Assembly (NCBI GenBank): GCA_029246505.1
Contig: JAQWNC010000025.1
Span: forward strand, 1 to 52,440
Direction: 5' to 3'
Source of the DNA: Arenicellaceae bacterium
GTDB taxonomy: Bacteria > Pseudomonadota > Gammaproteobacteria > Arenicellales > Arenicellaceae
DNA length: 52,440 nt
Position numbers and translations under genes: made by a program
Shown here: positions 16,939 through 26,974 of the stretch, in pieces
Layout of the letters: each line of letters begins with the position of its first letter
Numbering within the stretch: position 1 is the stretch's first letter
Notes under the pieces: generated by a model
The model's database searches: none
What the model was told of the DNA's origin: nothing
What the model saw: the letters and a program-made list of their open reading frames with translations, nothing else

Positions 16939-17427
16939 TTTCTTATTACCAGTTTTTTGACTTTCTAAGTATAGCTTAGCTTTTGGAGTTCATATGAAAG
17001 AGTATGCGGTATCTGCAGCCTACTGAAAGCCTCCCCTACTCTAGGGCATCTGTACTGTGAAAGCGCAGCTCTTGATTTACGTTGCGTAATACTCATAACA
17101 GTCATAATAAGGAAAATATCCTGCCCGGTAAAATAAGGTATTTTTATATACTTATTACTTTTTACACCGGAAGGTTCATAGGCATATTATGCTATAAATA
17201 TGTACCGTCAAGGTCTAAATCGTTCTAACTAAAGCCTCCATCCTTTTCTAAACGCCTCACGTTTTTAAACTCAGAAAAGGACCTACAAGCGAGTTAACCC
17301 ATACCAAGCCTATATCTGCTAACTATACGAATCGCAAAGCGTAGCTCATACCTATTAGACATCTATATTGTTCCAAACCTTACTTATAATCAACTTTTAC
17401 TAGCAACAGTTCCCTTTAATTTCTATA
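16939..17427. other. 489-base gap between TctAB and metY
   Basis: AT-rich and non-coding on both strands. The right-hand edge relative to the plus strand is the downstream side of the TctAB gene, and the left edge carries the metY promoter region. The only structure I see is the nested inverted repeat at 17242-17280. Confidence 0.5.
17242..17280. repeat. Nested inverted repeat in the TctAB-metY gap
   Basis: Outer arms CCTTTTCT (17242-17249) and AGAAAAGG (17273-17280) enclose inner arms AAACG (17250-17254) and CGTTT (17260-17264). The result is a stem with an internal bulge. It lies 148 bases past the end of the TctAB gene and could be a weak terminator, but it has no clear T-tract. Confidence 0.35.
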
Positions 17428-19452
17428 TTAAAATAGAAGCCAATCCGGAAAACCGATCGAAAATTTCGATTGTAAATTGAGTTCCAGTAGCGAAGGATAA
17501 AATAGCAAACTCATCACTTGATCGTAGAAAAATACCATTATCGCCCAGCATCCTAATGCATATGAAATGGCCACCAATTTGGAGTAATGTCCCCAACGCG
17601 TAAGATATACGCCAATAAATATTGGTAATGCAATCTTTTGGCCAACCAACAATGTTAAACCTATCATACACAGCAGATAGCCAAAGAATGGCAAAGACTC
17701 AGCTAACCAGGCGTCTTTCGCGGCTGAATTTAAAAGTACTTTCCAGCTACCGCTGCTTCTTTTCCTTTCGTGTAAATGTAGAAAATCCTGAATCACAACT
17801 ACTAATGAAAGTAGCGCTCCGGGTACCGATATAAGCAATGGGAATTGACTAACTACCGGCGACCAAGCTAGTGCGGTATAAGCTGCCCAAACGAACGTTA
17901 CAAGTAAAATCAGCGATATAGGAAAAGAAACCGCGGGATTTCTCTCCGAAGCTTCCCCCGCGAGCACCTTTCCAGCAAGCTTGTCTCTGGCAACTCCACG
18001 CACGGCCAGAAAAATAGTAACCGCTATAATCAGCACCAGAACAATAACGATAGGTCGTCCAAGCCATCCAACCCCTTCGTGAATTCGTGTACTAATTTGA
18101 AACGATCGCTCCAAAATACTGCCTAAAACCAGTGCCAATATAACCGGTGGTCTTGGCCACCCTCCACGTTTCATAAAAAATCCAATAATACCGAACGCGG
18201 CACAGCTAAACCAAGCACCAATTGATGCACCACCTAGCCAGGCTCCCATAAATACAAATAGCAGCACTCCCGGCACTACTATCTGCCCAGGAAGCAACGC
18301 CACCTTGGCAACCTGATTGACTGTCTTCAGCAGAATCAGCGTCGCGACAACGCTGGCTATCGCGATCATCCAAACGAAGCTAAACGTCATGGGTAGATTT
18401 TCTGTGAGCATGCCAGGGCCCGGACGCAGGCCATGCATTATCAACGCCCCCATCAGAATGGCAGTTCCAACGCTACCGGGGATCCCGAGGGTCAATGTAG
18501 GAATCAAAGCACCTCCGCGTAAAGCATTATTAGCCGCCTCTGGCGCTAGCAAACCACGCACATCACCTTGTCCAAATTTTGAATCGTCCTTTACGCTTTG
18601 TTTAGCATGCGCATAAGTAACCCAACCGACGATTGATGCACCAAGTCCGGGTAGCATGCCAATATACGCACCAATCACACTGCAACGTACGACCAACCAC
18701 CAGTGTTTAAATGCATCGCGAACCCCATCAAACAAACCATTTTTTGTATCTTCGGTATTGCTGGTCCTAGCGATCGAAACGTCTTTTATCGCTAATTCCA
18801 TAACCTCCGGAATCGCGAATAATCCTAACAGCACTGGTATTAGTGGCAATTGATCTAATAGATACAAGGTACCAAACGTGTATCTAGGCACTGCTTGAGA
18901 TTCAGGCAAACCAATCGTCGCTAGCAGTAAGCCAAACAATGCTGCAACCACTCCCTTTATGATCGACTGTCCAGACAAAGACCCGACCATGGCCAGCCCT
19001 AACAGGCCTAGCATAAACTGCTCAGGAGACTCGAACGCGAGAATCACCGGCAAAATCAAAGGTAAGGAAATACCCAATGCAGCAGCACCACAAACACCAC
19101 CCATAGCAGACGAAGTAAAAGATGCTCCAAGGGCGCGTGCAGCCTCACCACGTTTTGCCATCGGGTAACCATCCAAAACGGTGGCCTGTGATGCTGCTGT
19201 GCTTGGCACACCAAGCAGAACAGAAGTAATAGCCCCACTGGTCGAAGTAGAAGCCCAGGACGCTAGTAGAAGGGCAAACGCAGCGACCGGCTCCATACTA
19301 AAGGTAAATGGCAACAATAGAACAAGGCCAATGGCACCACCCATTCCCGGAACCGCACCCATTAAAATGCCGATAACGCAGCCAAGAGCGAAGTAAATAA
19401 GAACGTGCCACTGAAAAATAAGGCCGAGACCTTCGAGTAGTGCTTCTATCAT
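17428..19452 (-). CDS. Tripartite tricarboxylate transporter, fused TctA-TctB membrane protein
   Basis: A 674-residue inner-membrane protein. Residues 1-490 are TctA: GILMGAVPGMGGAIGLVLLLPF near the start, and the hallmark GMLPGLGASIVGW, LLAPEAANNALRGGALIPTL and TLGIPGSVGTAILMGALIMHG in the middle. Residues about 515-674 add four more helices with a VLLNSAAKDAW linker, matching a TctB small subunit. TctA is usually near 500 residues and TctB is usually separate, so this is a fusion. No other tctB gene is nearby. It follows the substrate-binding gene by 181 bases on the same strand. Such systems take up carboxylates or small aromatic acids. The true ligand is unknown. Confidence 0.88.
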   Translation of the reverse strand: MIEALLEGLGLIFQWHVLIYFALGCVIGILMGAVPGMGGAIGLVLLLPFTFSMEPVAAFALLLASWASTSTSGAITSVLLGVPSTAASQATVLDGYPMAKRGEAARALGASFTSSAMGGVCGAAALGISLPLILPVILAFESPEQFMLGLLGLAMVGSLSGQSIIKGVVAALFGLLLATIGLPESQAVPRYTFGTLYLLDQLPLIPVLLGLFAIPEVMELAIKDVSIARTSNTEDTKNGLFDGVRDAFKHWWLVVRCSVIGAYIGMLPGLGASIVGWVTYAHAKQSVKDDSKFGQGDVRGLLAPEAANNALRGGALIPTLTLGIPGSVGTAILMGALIMHGLRPGPGMLTENLPMTFSFVWMIAIASVVATLILLKTVNQVAKVALLPGQIVVPGVLLFVFMGAWLGGASIGAWFSCAAFGIIGFFMKRGGWPRPPVILALVLGSILERSFQISTRIHEGVGWLGRPIVIVLVLIIAVTIFLAVRGVARDKLAGKVLAGEASERNPAVSFPISLILLVTFVWAAYTALAWSPVVSQFPLLISVPGALLSLVVVIQDFLHLHERKRSSGSWKVLLNSAAKDAWLAESLPFFGYLLCMIGLTLLVGQKIALPIFIGVYLTRWGHYSKLVAISYALGCWAIMVFFYDQVMSLLFYPSLLELNLQSKFSIGFPDWLLF

Positions 19453-19633
19453 TTATTAATTTCTCGTATTTAGTGCCTGTAGCACAGTCTAATATTTAAT
19501 TAGCAATGGAGTTAGAGCTTCGCAGCCATATTCCAAGTTTTAAAGGAAACCGAAGGACCTAGTTATTGATCAAAGCATCGCTAAAATGGCCTGATCAAGC
19601 CATACTAGACTTTGCAATCCCAGTAATCACTAT

Positions 19634-20770
19634 TTAATACCCACTAATTCTCTCGATATGGCCTTTGATATATTCAAGTACTTCCGGGGTAACATTCTCT
19701 GTCGCGCCCAATATTTCAGCCTGTCGCTGATAATCCACATACTCAGGAATATAACTTAAAATTTGTTGCCCCTCTTGCGCGTACTCAGCCGTTGCCATTG
19801 CTTGTTCAAGACCAGTCCTAAAAGTTTCTGCTGCCGCCGCATCCATTCCAGGAGGGCCTAAAAAGACATGCTGCATAGTTTGATCCAGCTCTACCATGGC
19901 AGCAATAGAATCCCATAAAATGCCAGATGGCATCGTACCATTTAAGGTCTGATATAGATCGGGCAAGGATGGAATTTCCGGCACTAAAGAATTCTGTACT
20001 AACCCTCCCTGTGCATTCAATACCGGCAGACTGAAAACTGGCAAGGCATCCCCCTGCTCAACAAGCACCGGCACCACCTGATTAAGATACGCATGGGCAG
20101 CATCTGTTGCAGTATTAACCTCACCGCTAATAATAGAGGCTCGAATATTGCCGCTACTAGGATAACCACCAATATATTTATAATTTATATTCAGCAAGTC
20201 TAGTCCCATAGTGCTAATGATCATCCTACCATGTGTTGGTGGCATTCCTCCAAACAGAAGATCCTCAGAGGCAACAAGTTCACTCGGCTGGGAATATCCG
20301 CCCATTAATGAATCAGTACGTGCATATACAACTAAAGCAGCGATTTGCACTCCACCTAGCGGTGTAAATTGGCTGTATTTAAAAGTAAAACCCGGATACT
20401 CAAGTAATTCCCCTAACGAAGAACGTGGGCCGTAATACACCGTGGTGCCATCGTTTGGCGCTCTTAACAAAACATGCAAATGGGCGTTCAGTGAAGAAGC
20501 ACCTGGCATGTTATTGACGATAACCGTCGGATTACCCTCAAGGTTTGCCTCCAAATGCTTGGCTAATAGACGACCTACTGTAGTGCCGCCCGCGGAAGCA
20601 TCTAAACCAATTACAAGAGTAATCGTTTCACCAGCATACGAATGCGGCTCGTCAGCGGCGTCAATACCATCATTATTGGTTGTGTCAGATGCATTACAAG
20701 ACACTAACGTCATAGCAATTGCAAATATTGCAAAAACTCGAAAATGCCGCTTTATCGCGAAACTCTTCAT
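19634..20770 (-). CDS. TctC/Bug-like solute-binding lipoprotein
   Basis: A 378-residue periplasmic binding protein for the TctAB transporter that follows. A lipoprotein signal (IFAIAMTLVSC, Cys25) anchors it, whereas most Bug proteins are soluble. The Bug fold is recognisable from ITLVIGLDASAGGTTVGRLLAKHLEAN, which contains the A-G-G-T-T-x-x-R ligand loop, and IVNNMPGASSLNA, the second conserved loop. It is longer than typical Bug proteins (about 320). AGGAG lies 9 bases upstream of the ATG. Upstream on the same strand are OsmC and an exported amidohydrolase, so the ligand may be a product of that hydrolase. Confidence 0.85.
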   Translation of the reverse strand: MKSFAIKRHFRVFAIFAIAMTLVSCNASDTTNNDGIDAADEPHSYAGETITLVIGLDASAGGTTVGRLLAKHLEANLEGNPTVIVNNMPGASSLNAHLHVLLRAPNDGTTVYYGPRSSLGELLEYPGFTFKYSQFTPLGGVQIAALVVYARTDSLMGGYSQPSELVASEDLLFGGMPPTHGRMIISTMGLDLLNINYKYIGGYPSSGNIRASIISGEVNTATDAAHAYLNQVVPVLVEQGDALPVFSLPVLNAQGGLVQNSLVPEIPSLPDLYQTLNGTMPSGILWDSIAAMVELDQTMQHVFLGPPGMDAAAAETFRTGLEQAMATAEYAQEGQQILSYIPEYVDYQRQAEILGATENVTPEVLEYIKGHIERISGY

Positions 20771-20818
20771 TACTTATACTCCTAGTTAACCTTTACAGTT
20801 ATTCTTTACAGTTATTCT

Positions 20819-21310
20819 TTATAGCTTGCTTTCAGATAGAGGAAGATTATTCCAAACAACAGCTGTTTCTACAGCAGCGTCATCTAGCAGCGCGCCAATT
20901 GGGCAGCGATCAATTGCCAATGTTTCAAGGCGCGCGAGTTTAGCATCAGAAGCACTAGACTCAACATTAATAACCATTTTAGCCCCAACAAAACGAATTA
21001 TGCGCGTATCGTTCTCTCTGCCCACACTGCGGGCAGTATCTAGCGTTACATCAATTTTTATCTGACCATACTCAATCCGCATAGCCTGAGCTACTTTTGC
21101 GACCTGGATCGCCTGGCAGGATGCAAAAGACGCTGCAAAATGTAGAAGGGGAGTGGCCCCATCATCTTCGCCGCCTCTCTCAGGCGGTTCATCAATAATC
21201 GCCGAATGATTATCCATCGTAATATCGCAATGCAGACTTCTTGATGTAGTCACCGCCGTCGCGGTTCTAGTGTTGCATTCGAATTGTTCTTTTAGTCGTA
21301 TTGATGCCAT
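20819..21310 (-). CDS. OsmC/Ohr family protein
   Basis: A 163-residue cytoplasmic protein. OsmC and Ohr reduce organic hydroperoxides with two cysteines; both are present, in FAASFASCQAIQVAK near residue 68 and AIDRCPIGALL near 137. The surrounding pattern is closer to general OsmC-like proteins than to Ohr, so peroxide reduction is likely but not certain. A GGGAGTGA motif lies about 12 bases upstream. It sits between the amidohydrolase (54 bases) and the Bug lipoprotein (48 bases) on the same strand, probably one operon. Confidence 0.87.
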   Translation of the reverse strand: MASIRLKEQFECNTRTATAVTTSRSLHCDITMDNHSAIIDEPPERGGEDDGATPLLHFAASFASCQAIQVAKVAQAMRIEYGQIKIDVTLDTARSVGRENDTRIIRFVGAKMVINVESSASDAKLARLETLAIDRCPIGALLDDAAVETAVVWNNLPLSESKL

Positions 21311-21364
21311 TTTCTTACGTCACTCCCTATCTATAAATTTCAATATTAAATCCAAAAAACACAA

Positions 21365-22993
21365 TTAATCATCCAGTTCAGTATAGACGATCCGCCCACC
21401 CAGTATGGTTAGAACCGACGACAAATCAATAATTTCATCTTCAGGGACTTCGAAGTAATTATCGCTTAGTACCGCTAAATCAGCTAGTTTACCGACCTCA
21501 ATCGAACCAATAGTGCTTTCGTCGCGAGAGAACCAGGCGCTACCCAGAGTATATAATCGTAACGCTTCAATTCGATTTATCTTCTGATCAGCATTTACCG
21601 GGTTTCCCACAACATTCTTCCCACTCACCATGTAATAAATCGAATACCAGGGGCTCATAGGCTGCGCGTTAGTACTATCAGTTCCGGCTCCTACCGGCAA
21701 TCCACTATCAACCAACATACGCAGAGGCGGGCCTGCTAATTTGCTATCAACATTACCTCGATTCAAATATCGATGATCTTGAACCGTAACCCCTGCCCCT
21801 AGCGACTGTAAACGTGAAATTATATCCGGGGTAATTTGATGCACATGAGTTAAAGACCAGCGTAGGTCCCCAATAGACGCGATTTCATTCGCCTGCTCAA
21901 AAGCCGCAAGATGTGCCAAGTTTTCCTCGGAAGAACTTGAATGTTGCTGCAGTGACCAGCCATTTCGAGCCGCAAGCGCTGTAGCGGCAATAAATGGTGC
22001 ACCCTTGTTGTTAGAGACAGTATGTTCACCCAAGGCAACTACACGCAGCATATCATCGCCAAAACCCATCACTGAGTTGCGCACTCGCTGCTCAATTTCT
22101 GAATCGCCACTACCGTCGCCAACGTTGTCGTCCCAACTCATATACATTAAGCGCAATCGGACACTAGTCTGATTTTCACGCCAGAGTTGATAAATAGTTT
22201 TGTAGTCCTTGTCAGATTCAAATAGCTGCGCGCCCGGACGATTAGTGCCTGCAGCATCAATAATTGTGGTTAGGCCTAAACTATTAGCATGGCTCATAAA
22301 CTCAGTAGCACCGCGCCGGAGATCAGCCTCAGTCTGACTAGCTTTAAGCACATCCCATGCAGCAATTGCATTACCCGGGCCCCTACCCATAGTAATCATT
22401 CCATCAGTAGCCACGGCGATACCTTCAGCTTCTAATAAAGCTTTACCCGTTGAATTGGTAACCCCTGGCCCGTTTGCTCGAAGGTGCATATAAACCGGAT
22501 GATCCGGCGCCGCACCGTCCAGCTCGATAAGTGTAGGAAATCGATTCTCGCCTAAGAACTGTACTGGATCCCACCCGCCTACTATTGATATTAACTCTCC
22601 ATCAGGAACACCCACCGCCCGTAGGGATATAGCCTGCAACAATTCGTCAATTGAACGCGTGCTTTCAACCGTCCGCAGATCATGCCCAGGACGCAAAGTT
22701 CCACGTACAAAATGCATATGCGAATCAACTAAACCAGGCACTACAGTTCGACCATTCAGATCAATTACCTGGGCGTCAGGAGCAGTAGCCGGAGAGATAT
22801 CACCCACCGAAACAAATCGGCCATCTTCAATTAGTACGCTATTCACAACGGTATTCTCACTATCCAAAGTGATGATGTTTCCGTTTACCAGCAAGATAGG
22901 CTGGGTGTCTTGCGCCAACAATGTATTACTGCTTAGGCTGAAGCCTATGCAGCACATAACACTTACAAATCGACTAACCGTGAATATAGACAT
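21365..22993 (-). CDS. Exported amidohydrolase, YtcJ-like (amidohydrolase family 3), copy 1
   Basis: A 542-residue metal-dependent hydrolase with a signal peptide (about residues 1-27, ending LLA), so periplasmic. The TIM-barrel metal site appears as VDSHMHFVRG near residue 90, with further His residues in LGEHTVSNN, LQQHSSSSEENL and LTHVHQITPD, and the Asp in VGAGTDSTNAQPMSPW. The C-terminal composite domain carries IGSIEVGKLADLAVLSDNYFEV. Family members hydrolyse amides or act on N-acyl and cyclic compounds; the substrate is unknown. GGAG lies 9 bases upstream. It appears to be the first gene of an operon with OsmC, Bug and TctAB. A second gene of the same type starts at 41255. Confidence 0.9.
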   Translation of the reverse strand: MSIFTVSRFVSVMCCIGFSLSSNTLLAQDTQPILLVNGNIITLDSENTVVNSVLIEDGRFVSVGDISPATAPDAQVIDLNGRTVVPGLVDSHMHFVRGTLRPGHDLRTVESTRSIDELLQAISLRAVGVPDGELISIVGGWDPVQFLGENRFPTLIELDGAAPDHPVYMHLRANGPGVTNSTGKALLEAEGIAVATDGMITMGRGPGNAIAAWDVLKASQTEADLRRGATEFMSHANSLGLTTIIDAAGTNRPGAQLFESDKDYKTIYQLWRENQTSVRLRLMYMSWDDNVGDGSGDSEIEQRVRNSVMGFGDDMLRVVALGEHTVSNNKGAPFIAATALAARNGWSLQQHSSSSEENLAHLAAFEQANEIASIGDLRWSLTHVHQITPDIISRLQSLGAGVTVQDHRYLNRGNVDSKLAGPPLRMLVDSGLPVGAGTDSTNAQPMSPWYSIYYMVSGKNVVGNPVNADQKINRIEALRLYTLGSAWFSRDESTIGSIEVGKLADLAVLSDNYFEVPEDEIIDLSSVLTILGGRIVYTELDD

Positions 22994-23036
22994 ACGCGTT
23001 CTCCAATAATCAAAAATACTAATGCTGGGTTTCCTG

Positions 23037-23084
23037 CCCCTACCCTAACTCCTACCCCTACCCTAACTTCTGCTCCTAGGAGCA
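23037..23084. repeat. C-rich direct repeat plus short palindrome
   Basis: CCCCTACCCTAACT occurs at 23037-23050 and again at 23055-23068, 18 bases apart. It is followed by the 14-bp palindrome TGCTCCTAGGAGCA at 23071-23084. The element lies upstream of the amidohydrolase start on the minus strand, so it could affect that promoter. No terminator-like T-tract follows. Confidence 0.55.
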
Positions 23085-23287
23085 GGGCTAAACATCAAGA
23101 CAGTACGCAGGGAACTAGACAATCAAAATTTAGTGACACAAATCATCGATCACTTTCTATTTCAACTAGCAAACTGTTTAGTTGGTTTAATAACCCATGC
23201 TTATCTGCCTGAACCAATCAGAAATAAAATAGACATAATTCCCAAATGAAGAAATAGCATTTAACCGATATCTACCAGAATAAACTA

Positions 23288-23839
23288 CTACATAGGTACA
23301 ACTGCCACAGCTTCAACTTCCAGTAGAAATCTTGGGTCAGTTGCTAGTCGCACGATTTCGACTGAAGTACTTGCAGGACGATGATCATCTCCCCAATAAC
23401 TATTCATTACGCGATTAATTTCATCTTGATTCTCGCCAATATCGACCACAAAACGAGTCACCTGGATAATATCTGTCAGCTCCCCACCAGCGGTTTCCAT
23501 AGTTAGCTTTAAGCGCTTCATAATAGATTCAGCTTGCGCCGCAGCACTAAAGTCGAGGCCATCAAATTCCGCAGCCACATGTGGATGGCTATGTGGAACA
23601 GGAGCTGCAGTTATACCCGATAAAAATACTATATTTCCTTGTCGAACTTTTATAGCTGAAGTAAATGGCATATTTACGCCAGCCGCTGGCTCAGTACCAG
23701 CCAAATGCACATATTCAAAATCCACACCTTCCACACTGCCTACACTTTCCACAATCTCTACGCTATCGCTACTACAGCTAGCCAGGAATATAGGAAATAC
23801 GACGAGTAGACCGGCACCAAATTGATTAATTCTTTTCAT
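23288..23839 (-). CDS. Exported Rid-family lipoprotein, copy 2
   Basis: A Rid protein of about 183 residues with a lipoprotein signal (GAGLLVVFPIFLASC). The start at 23839 is chosen because GGAG lies 9 bases upstream and the signal peptide begins there; a longer frame starts 30 bases earlier. The Rid core contains IVFLSGITAAPVPHSHPHVAAEF and VEIVRLATDPRFLLEVEAVAV, with the RidA-type Arg and Glu retained. The HSHPHVAAEF stretch closely matches HQHPHVAEEF of copy 1, so these two form a subfamily. It is on the same strand as, and downstream of, the TonB receptor gene, but a strong terminator separates them. Confidence 0.85.
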   Translation of the reverse strand: MKRINQFGAGLLVVFPIFLASCSSDSVEIVESVGSVEGVDFEYVHLAGTEPAAGVNMPFTSAIKVRQGNIVFLSGITAAPVPHSHPHVAAEFDGLDFSAAAQAESIMKRLKLTMETAGGELTDIIQVTRFVVDIGENQDEINRVMNSYWGDDHRPASTSVEIVRLATDPRFLLEVEAVAVVPM

Positions 23840-23935
23840 TTGTATATCTCCAAGTTTAAAGGAATTCATATATAGGCTACTAAGTATGCATTCATAACAC
23901 TAATTTATAATTACACTTATTTTATTACTTAAAAT

Positions 23936-23966
23936 AAAAAAAGGCACCTCCAAAGAGGTACCTTTT
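23936..23966 (-). terminator. Intrinsic terminator of the TonB receptor gene
   Basis: On the minus strand AAGGTACCTC pairs with GAGGTGCCTT with one mismatch and a 4-base loop, followed by a run of T. It lies just after the receptor stop at 23998 and is among the clearest terminators in the window. Confidence 0.85.
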
Positions 23967-23997
23967 ACAAGGTGCTACTTAGTAGAAATACTACTTA

Positions 23998-26538
23998 TTA
24001 TCTACCAAAATGCATATTGAACTCTACACCAATATGACGCGGGCGTTGTAGACGTCTACGCCATACACTGCGAGAGGTGTCGGCTGTTTCGATAATTCGC
24101 TCATCAGTTAGGTTATTAACATAACTAGCAATTTGCCAATCACCTTCAGCAGGAACAAACGTTAGCCTTAGATCTGTTTTAGCAACACCCGGTTGATAGA
24201 CAGAAGATTTAGGGGAACTAAGTGGATAATCACCAATTTGAGCCGCCCAATCAAGACCACTACGGTAATAAACATTAACTCGAGGCGATAATGTTGCACC
24301 GCTTGCCAAATTCACAGTGTGCTCAATAGCCAAGTTTGCAGTAAAATCTGGAGTCATATCGTTGATTAGAACATTTGAGAAATCCTTCAGCGCGCCTGAA
24401 GTAGGATCAACATAACTGTAGTTGTCATATTCATTCGACAAATAGCCAACATCCAATGACATGTAGCCACCGTCCCAAGGAACTGCTCTCATTTCAAATT
24501 CAACACCGTAGATAGCTGAAGACGCTACGTTTTGCACTACGCCTATAGGATCGTCTGCACCAAATGCAAAATCTGGGTTTGGAAGATTTTGTGAACGTTG
24601 TTGGTTAGTGTAATCCATGTAGAATATATCAGCACTGATCTGCACAGCGCCATCACGCATCGAACCTTTGTAGCCAAGCTCATAGTTAGCAACGTTCTCA
24701 GGGTTATAAGTAAGTAAAGAAGCAACTGCCGGAAGACTAGAGTTGATTTCAGTGTTGAAACCACCAGTCAAGAAACCTTCAGAATACAAAGCATAAATCA
24801 TGCCGTTATTAAAATTACGTTTCAGGCTGACCATCGGAGTGAATGAAGTAAACGTTTCTGACGCAGTATTGAAGAAGCCGTCTCCAATAACCGTTGAATA
24901 GTTCGCAACCGGACTGAAAGCACAATGATTACGTGGATCCTTTGTAAAATCACATCCAGTAGACGGGAATTCAATATTATCGAATGTACGATCGTCTGAA
25001 GTATATCGACCACCAAAGTCTAAAGTGTAATCATCGTTAAAGTCGTAAGTACCGTTAAAAAAAACGGCAGAAGACTTATTCCAAACATCAACATTATTAA
25101 AGAATGGGCCAGGACCGAATGCATTTCGACGCGGACCATTAGGCCACTGACCTGTACCTGAAGCATTCGGCACCATTTCAAAATGCAATCCGTTCTGCGA
25201 GCACACAACACCAGGGCTAGCTGGGTTAGTAGCCGCTCCACTAGCAACAAATGCTGGATAACAGCTATTGTTACCATTCATCGCGGTTTCTTCAAAATAG
25301 TTGACGCCAAAAGTAAATTGAAACTGATCATTTACCTCTGCTTCCATCAATACTTCAACGCTTATAGTATCGTTGTTTGCACCACCGGGACCTACCGTGC
25401 CAATAGCATCAACTGGGATAGATACGTAATCACGATCTGCGAAATATCGTAATTCCATGTTTCGGAGTGAAGCTCGAGTCGTGAAACCAACTGCATTCCA
25501 GTAACCTGCATCCTCTAGGTTATGCTGGATTCCTAACGAACCACCTCTAGTATCAACATCTGAAAATGTGTTCTTTTCAGATGAATTAACAAAATCGCCG
25601 GCCGCGATGTCAGCATCACACAAGTCAAACATCGCCTGCTCAGCGCCCTCATATAAACGCCTCTCAAGGTTACCTGCTCCACCACCCCATCTTGGTGCGT
25701 CTTTCAGTGGGCCTTGGCCATAACAAGAGCCACCAGCGTTGTCGTCACGTTTATTAGCAGCTTCCAAAACCAAGTCAACTGTGGTGTTGTCACTAGGAAG
25801 ATAGCGAAAAGCTGCGCGAATTGCTTTCTGGTCTGTGGAACCTGAATCTTTGTTCAACAATTGATTACGGTAATAACCGTCAAACTCTTCAGAGCCTGCA
25901 CCGATCCGGGCAAAAAACTTATCCGAAAGAGGAATATTAACCATCGCCCGCACGTCTTGCTGGCCATCATCGGTTATGCGAGTAAGAATACTGGAGTCGA
26001 ATTCAGCTTGTGGTTTTGTAGAAATTATATTTACCGCACCACCAGTCACATTTTTGCCAAACAAGGTACCCTGAGGTCCTCGAAGCAACTCAATACGCTC
26101 GATATCTGTAGTGCTCATAAAGCCACCTAAAGAACTCGGCATATAGTGACCATCAACGTACATACCTGACCCAAAAGCAAAAACCGGATCCGGATGTCCA
26201 CCACCAATACCTCGAATTACTACTCGATTTTGATTGGCACGATTTGAAGTGGTTAAAGTTACATTTGGAACAAACTGTGCTGCCTGATCCACGCTATATA
26301 TACCTTGAGTTTGCATTTGACTTGCGGTGATAGCAACAATCGATAGCGGCAAAGACTGAAGACTTTCCTCTCTTCTACGGGAAGTTACGACAATCTCTTC
26401 AAGTACTCCACTAGCACTAACTACTTGACCAGCTTGTGCTGCGGCTTGGCCGGAAGATAGTAGTAGTGAGATTCCACACGCTGCTCCTACCGTCACACCT
26501 TTCTTATTAAAATGAATAAAACTAGGTTTACGACTCAT
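23998..26538 (-). CDS. TonB-dependent outer-membrane receptor
   Basis: An 846-residue outer-membrane protein that imports a scarce or large substrate using TonB energy. The signal peptide ends near residue 36 (AAAQA). A TonB box (EEIVVTSRR) follows near residue 47, then the plug with SVDQAAQFVPNVTL, RVVIRGIGGG, GMYVDGHYM and RIELLRGPQGTLFGKNVTGGAVNIIST. The rest is a 22-strand barrel with typical YALYSEGFLTGGFN and VANYELGYKGS motifs. The chain ends HIGVEFNMHFGR, lacking a terminal Phe. This is the type common for catabolic substrates rather than a named siderophore. Ligand is unknown. GGAG lies 8 bases before the ATG. Confidence 0.95.
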   Translation of the reverse strand: MSRKPSFIHFNKKGVTVGAACGISLLLSSGQAAAQAGQVVSASGVLEEIVVTSRRREESLQSLPLSIVAITASQMQTQGIYSVDQAAQFVPNVTLTTSNRANQNRVVIRGIGGGHPDPVFAFGSGMYVDGHYMPSSLGGFMSTTDIERIELLRGPQGTLFGKNVTGGAVNIISTKPQAEFDSSILTRITDDGQQDVRAMVNIPLSDKFFARIGAGSEEFDGYYRNQLLNKDSGSTDQKAIRAAFRYLPSDNTTVDLVLEAANKRDDNAGGSCYGQGPLKDAPRWGGGAGNLERRLYEGAEQAMFDLCDADIAAGDFVNSSEKNTFSDVDTRGGSLGIQHNLEDAGYWNAVGFTTRASLRNMELRYFADRDYVSIPVDAIGTVGPGGANNDTISVEVLMEAEVNDQFQFTFGVNYFEETAMNGNNSCYPAFVASGAATNPASPGVVCSQNGLHFEMVPNASGTGQWPNGPRRNAFGPGPFFNNVDVWNKSSAVFFNGTYDFNDDYTLDFGGRYTSDDRTFDNIEFPSTGCDFTKDPRNHCAFSPVANYSTVIGDGFFNTASETFTSFTPMVSLKRNFNNGMIYALYSEGFLTGGFNTEINSSLPAVASLLTYNPENVANYELGYKGSMRDGAVQISADIFYMDYTNQQRSQNLPNPDFAFGADDPIGVVQNVASSAIYGVEFEMRAVPWDGGYMSLDVGYLSNEYDNYSYVDPTSGALKDFSNVLINDMTPDFTANLAIEHTVNLASGATLSPRVNVYYRSGLDWAAQIGDYPLSSPKSSVYQPGVAKTDLRLTFVPAEGDWQIASYVNNLTDERIIETADTSRSVWRRRLQRPRHIGVEFNMHFGR

Positions 26539-26974
26539 TACAAAACTCCTGTAACTAAATGGTTAAATATAATCAAAAACTGCAGTCAACAATACCGCAA
26601 ACCATTCTATTTAAGGTTAATTAGTATAAACGTGAGGTTTTTTAGGTAATTAATACAGACTCACTAGATGAACCAATAGTGCTATAGAGGCATTAGTAAT
26701 TAGAAATACACCATGTAAACCTATACGGACACATAACTCTATGGTGTTCTGCTAAAACAATGCTTACATACAGTAGCCATGTGACCCTGTCTACAGCGGC
26801 ATTAGAGCATAGGCGATGCCGCAAGTTAACTTAATTCTTTATATTAATGTAACTATTGATAAAATCTGGTCTATATTACAACGTTCAGTACAGTGCCCTT
26901 TTCGCCTTAAATCTAAAAAACTCTCTGCTGGACCTTTACTAATAGGCACCAACGTTGTGAGCCATAGTAACCTG
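26539..26974. other. 436-base gap upstream of the TonB receptor
   Basis: AT-rich and non-coding on both strands. It should hold the TonB receptor promoter near its left end. I see no convincing -35/-10 pair, hairpin or repeat. Confidence 0.5.

Noticed and set aside
23037-23084. CRISPR or telomere-like array.
   Set aside because: Only two repeat copies with a 4-base spacer are present, so it is neither.
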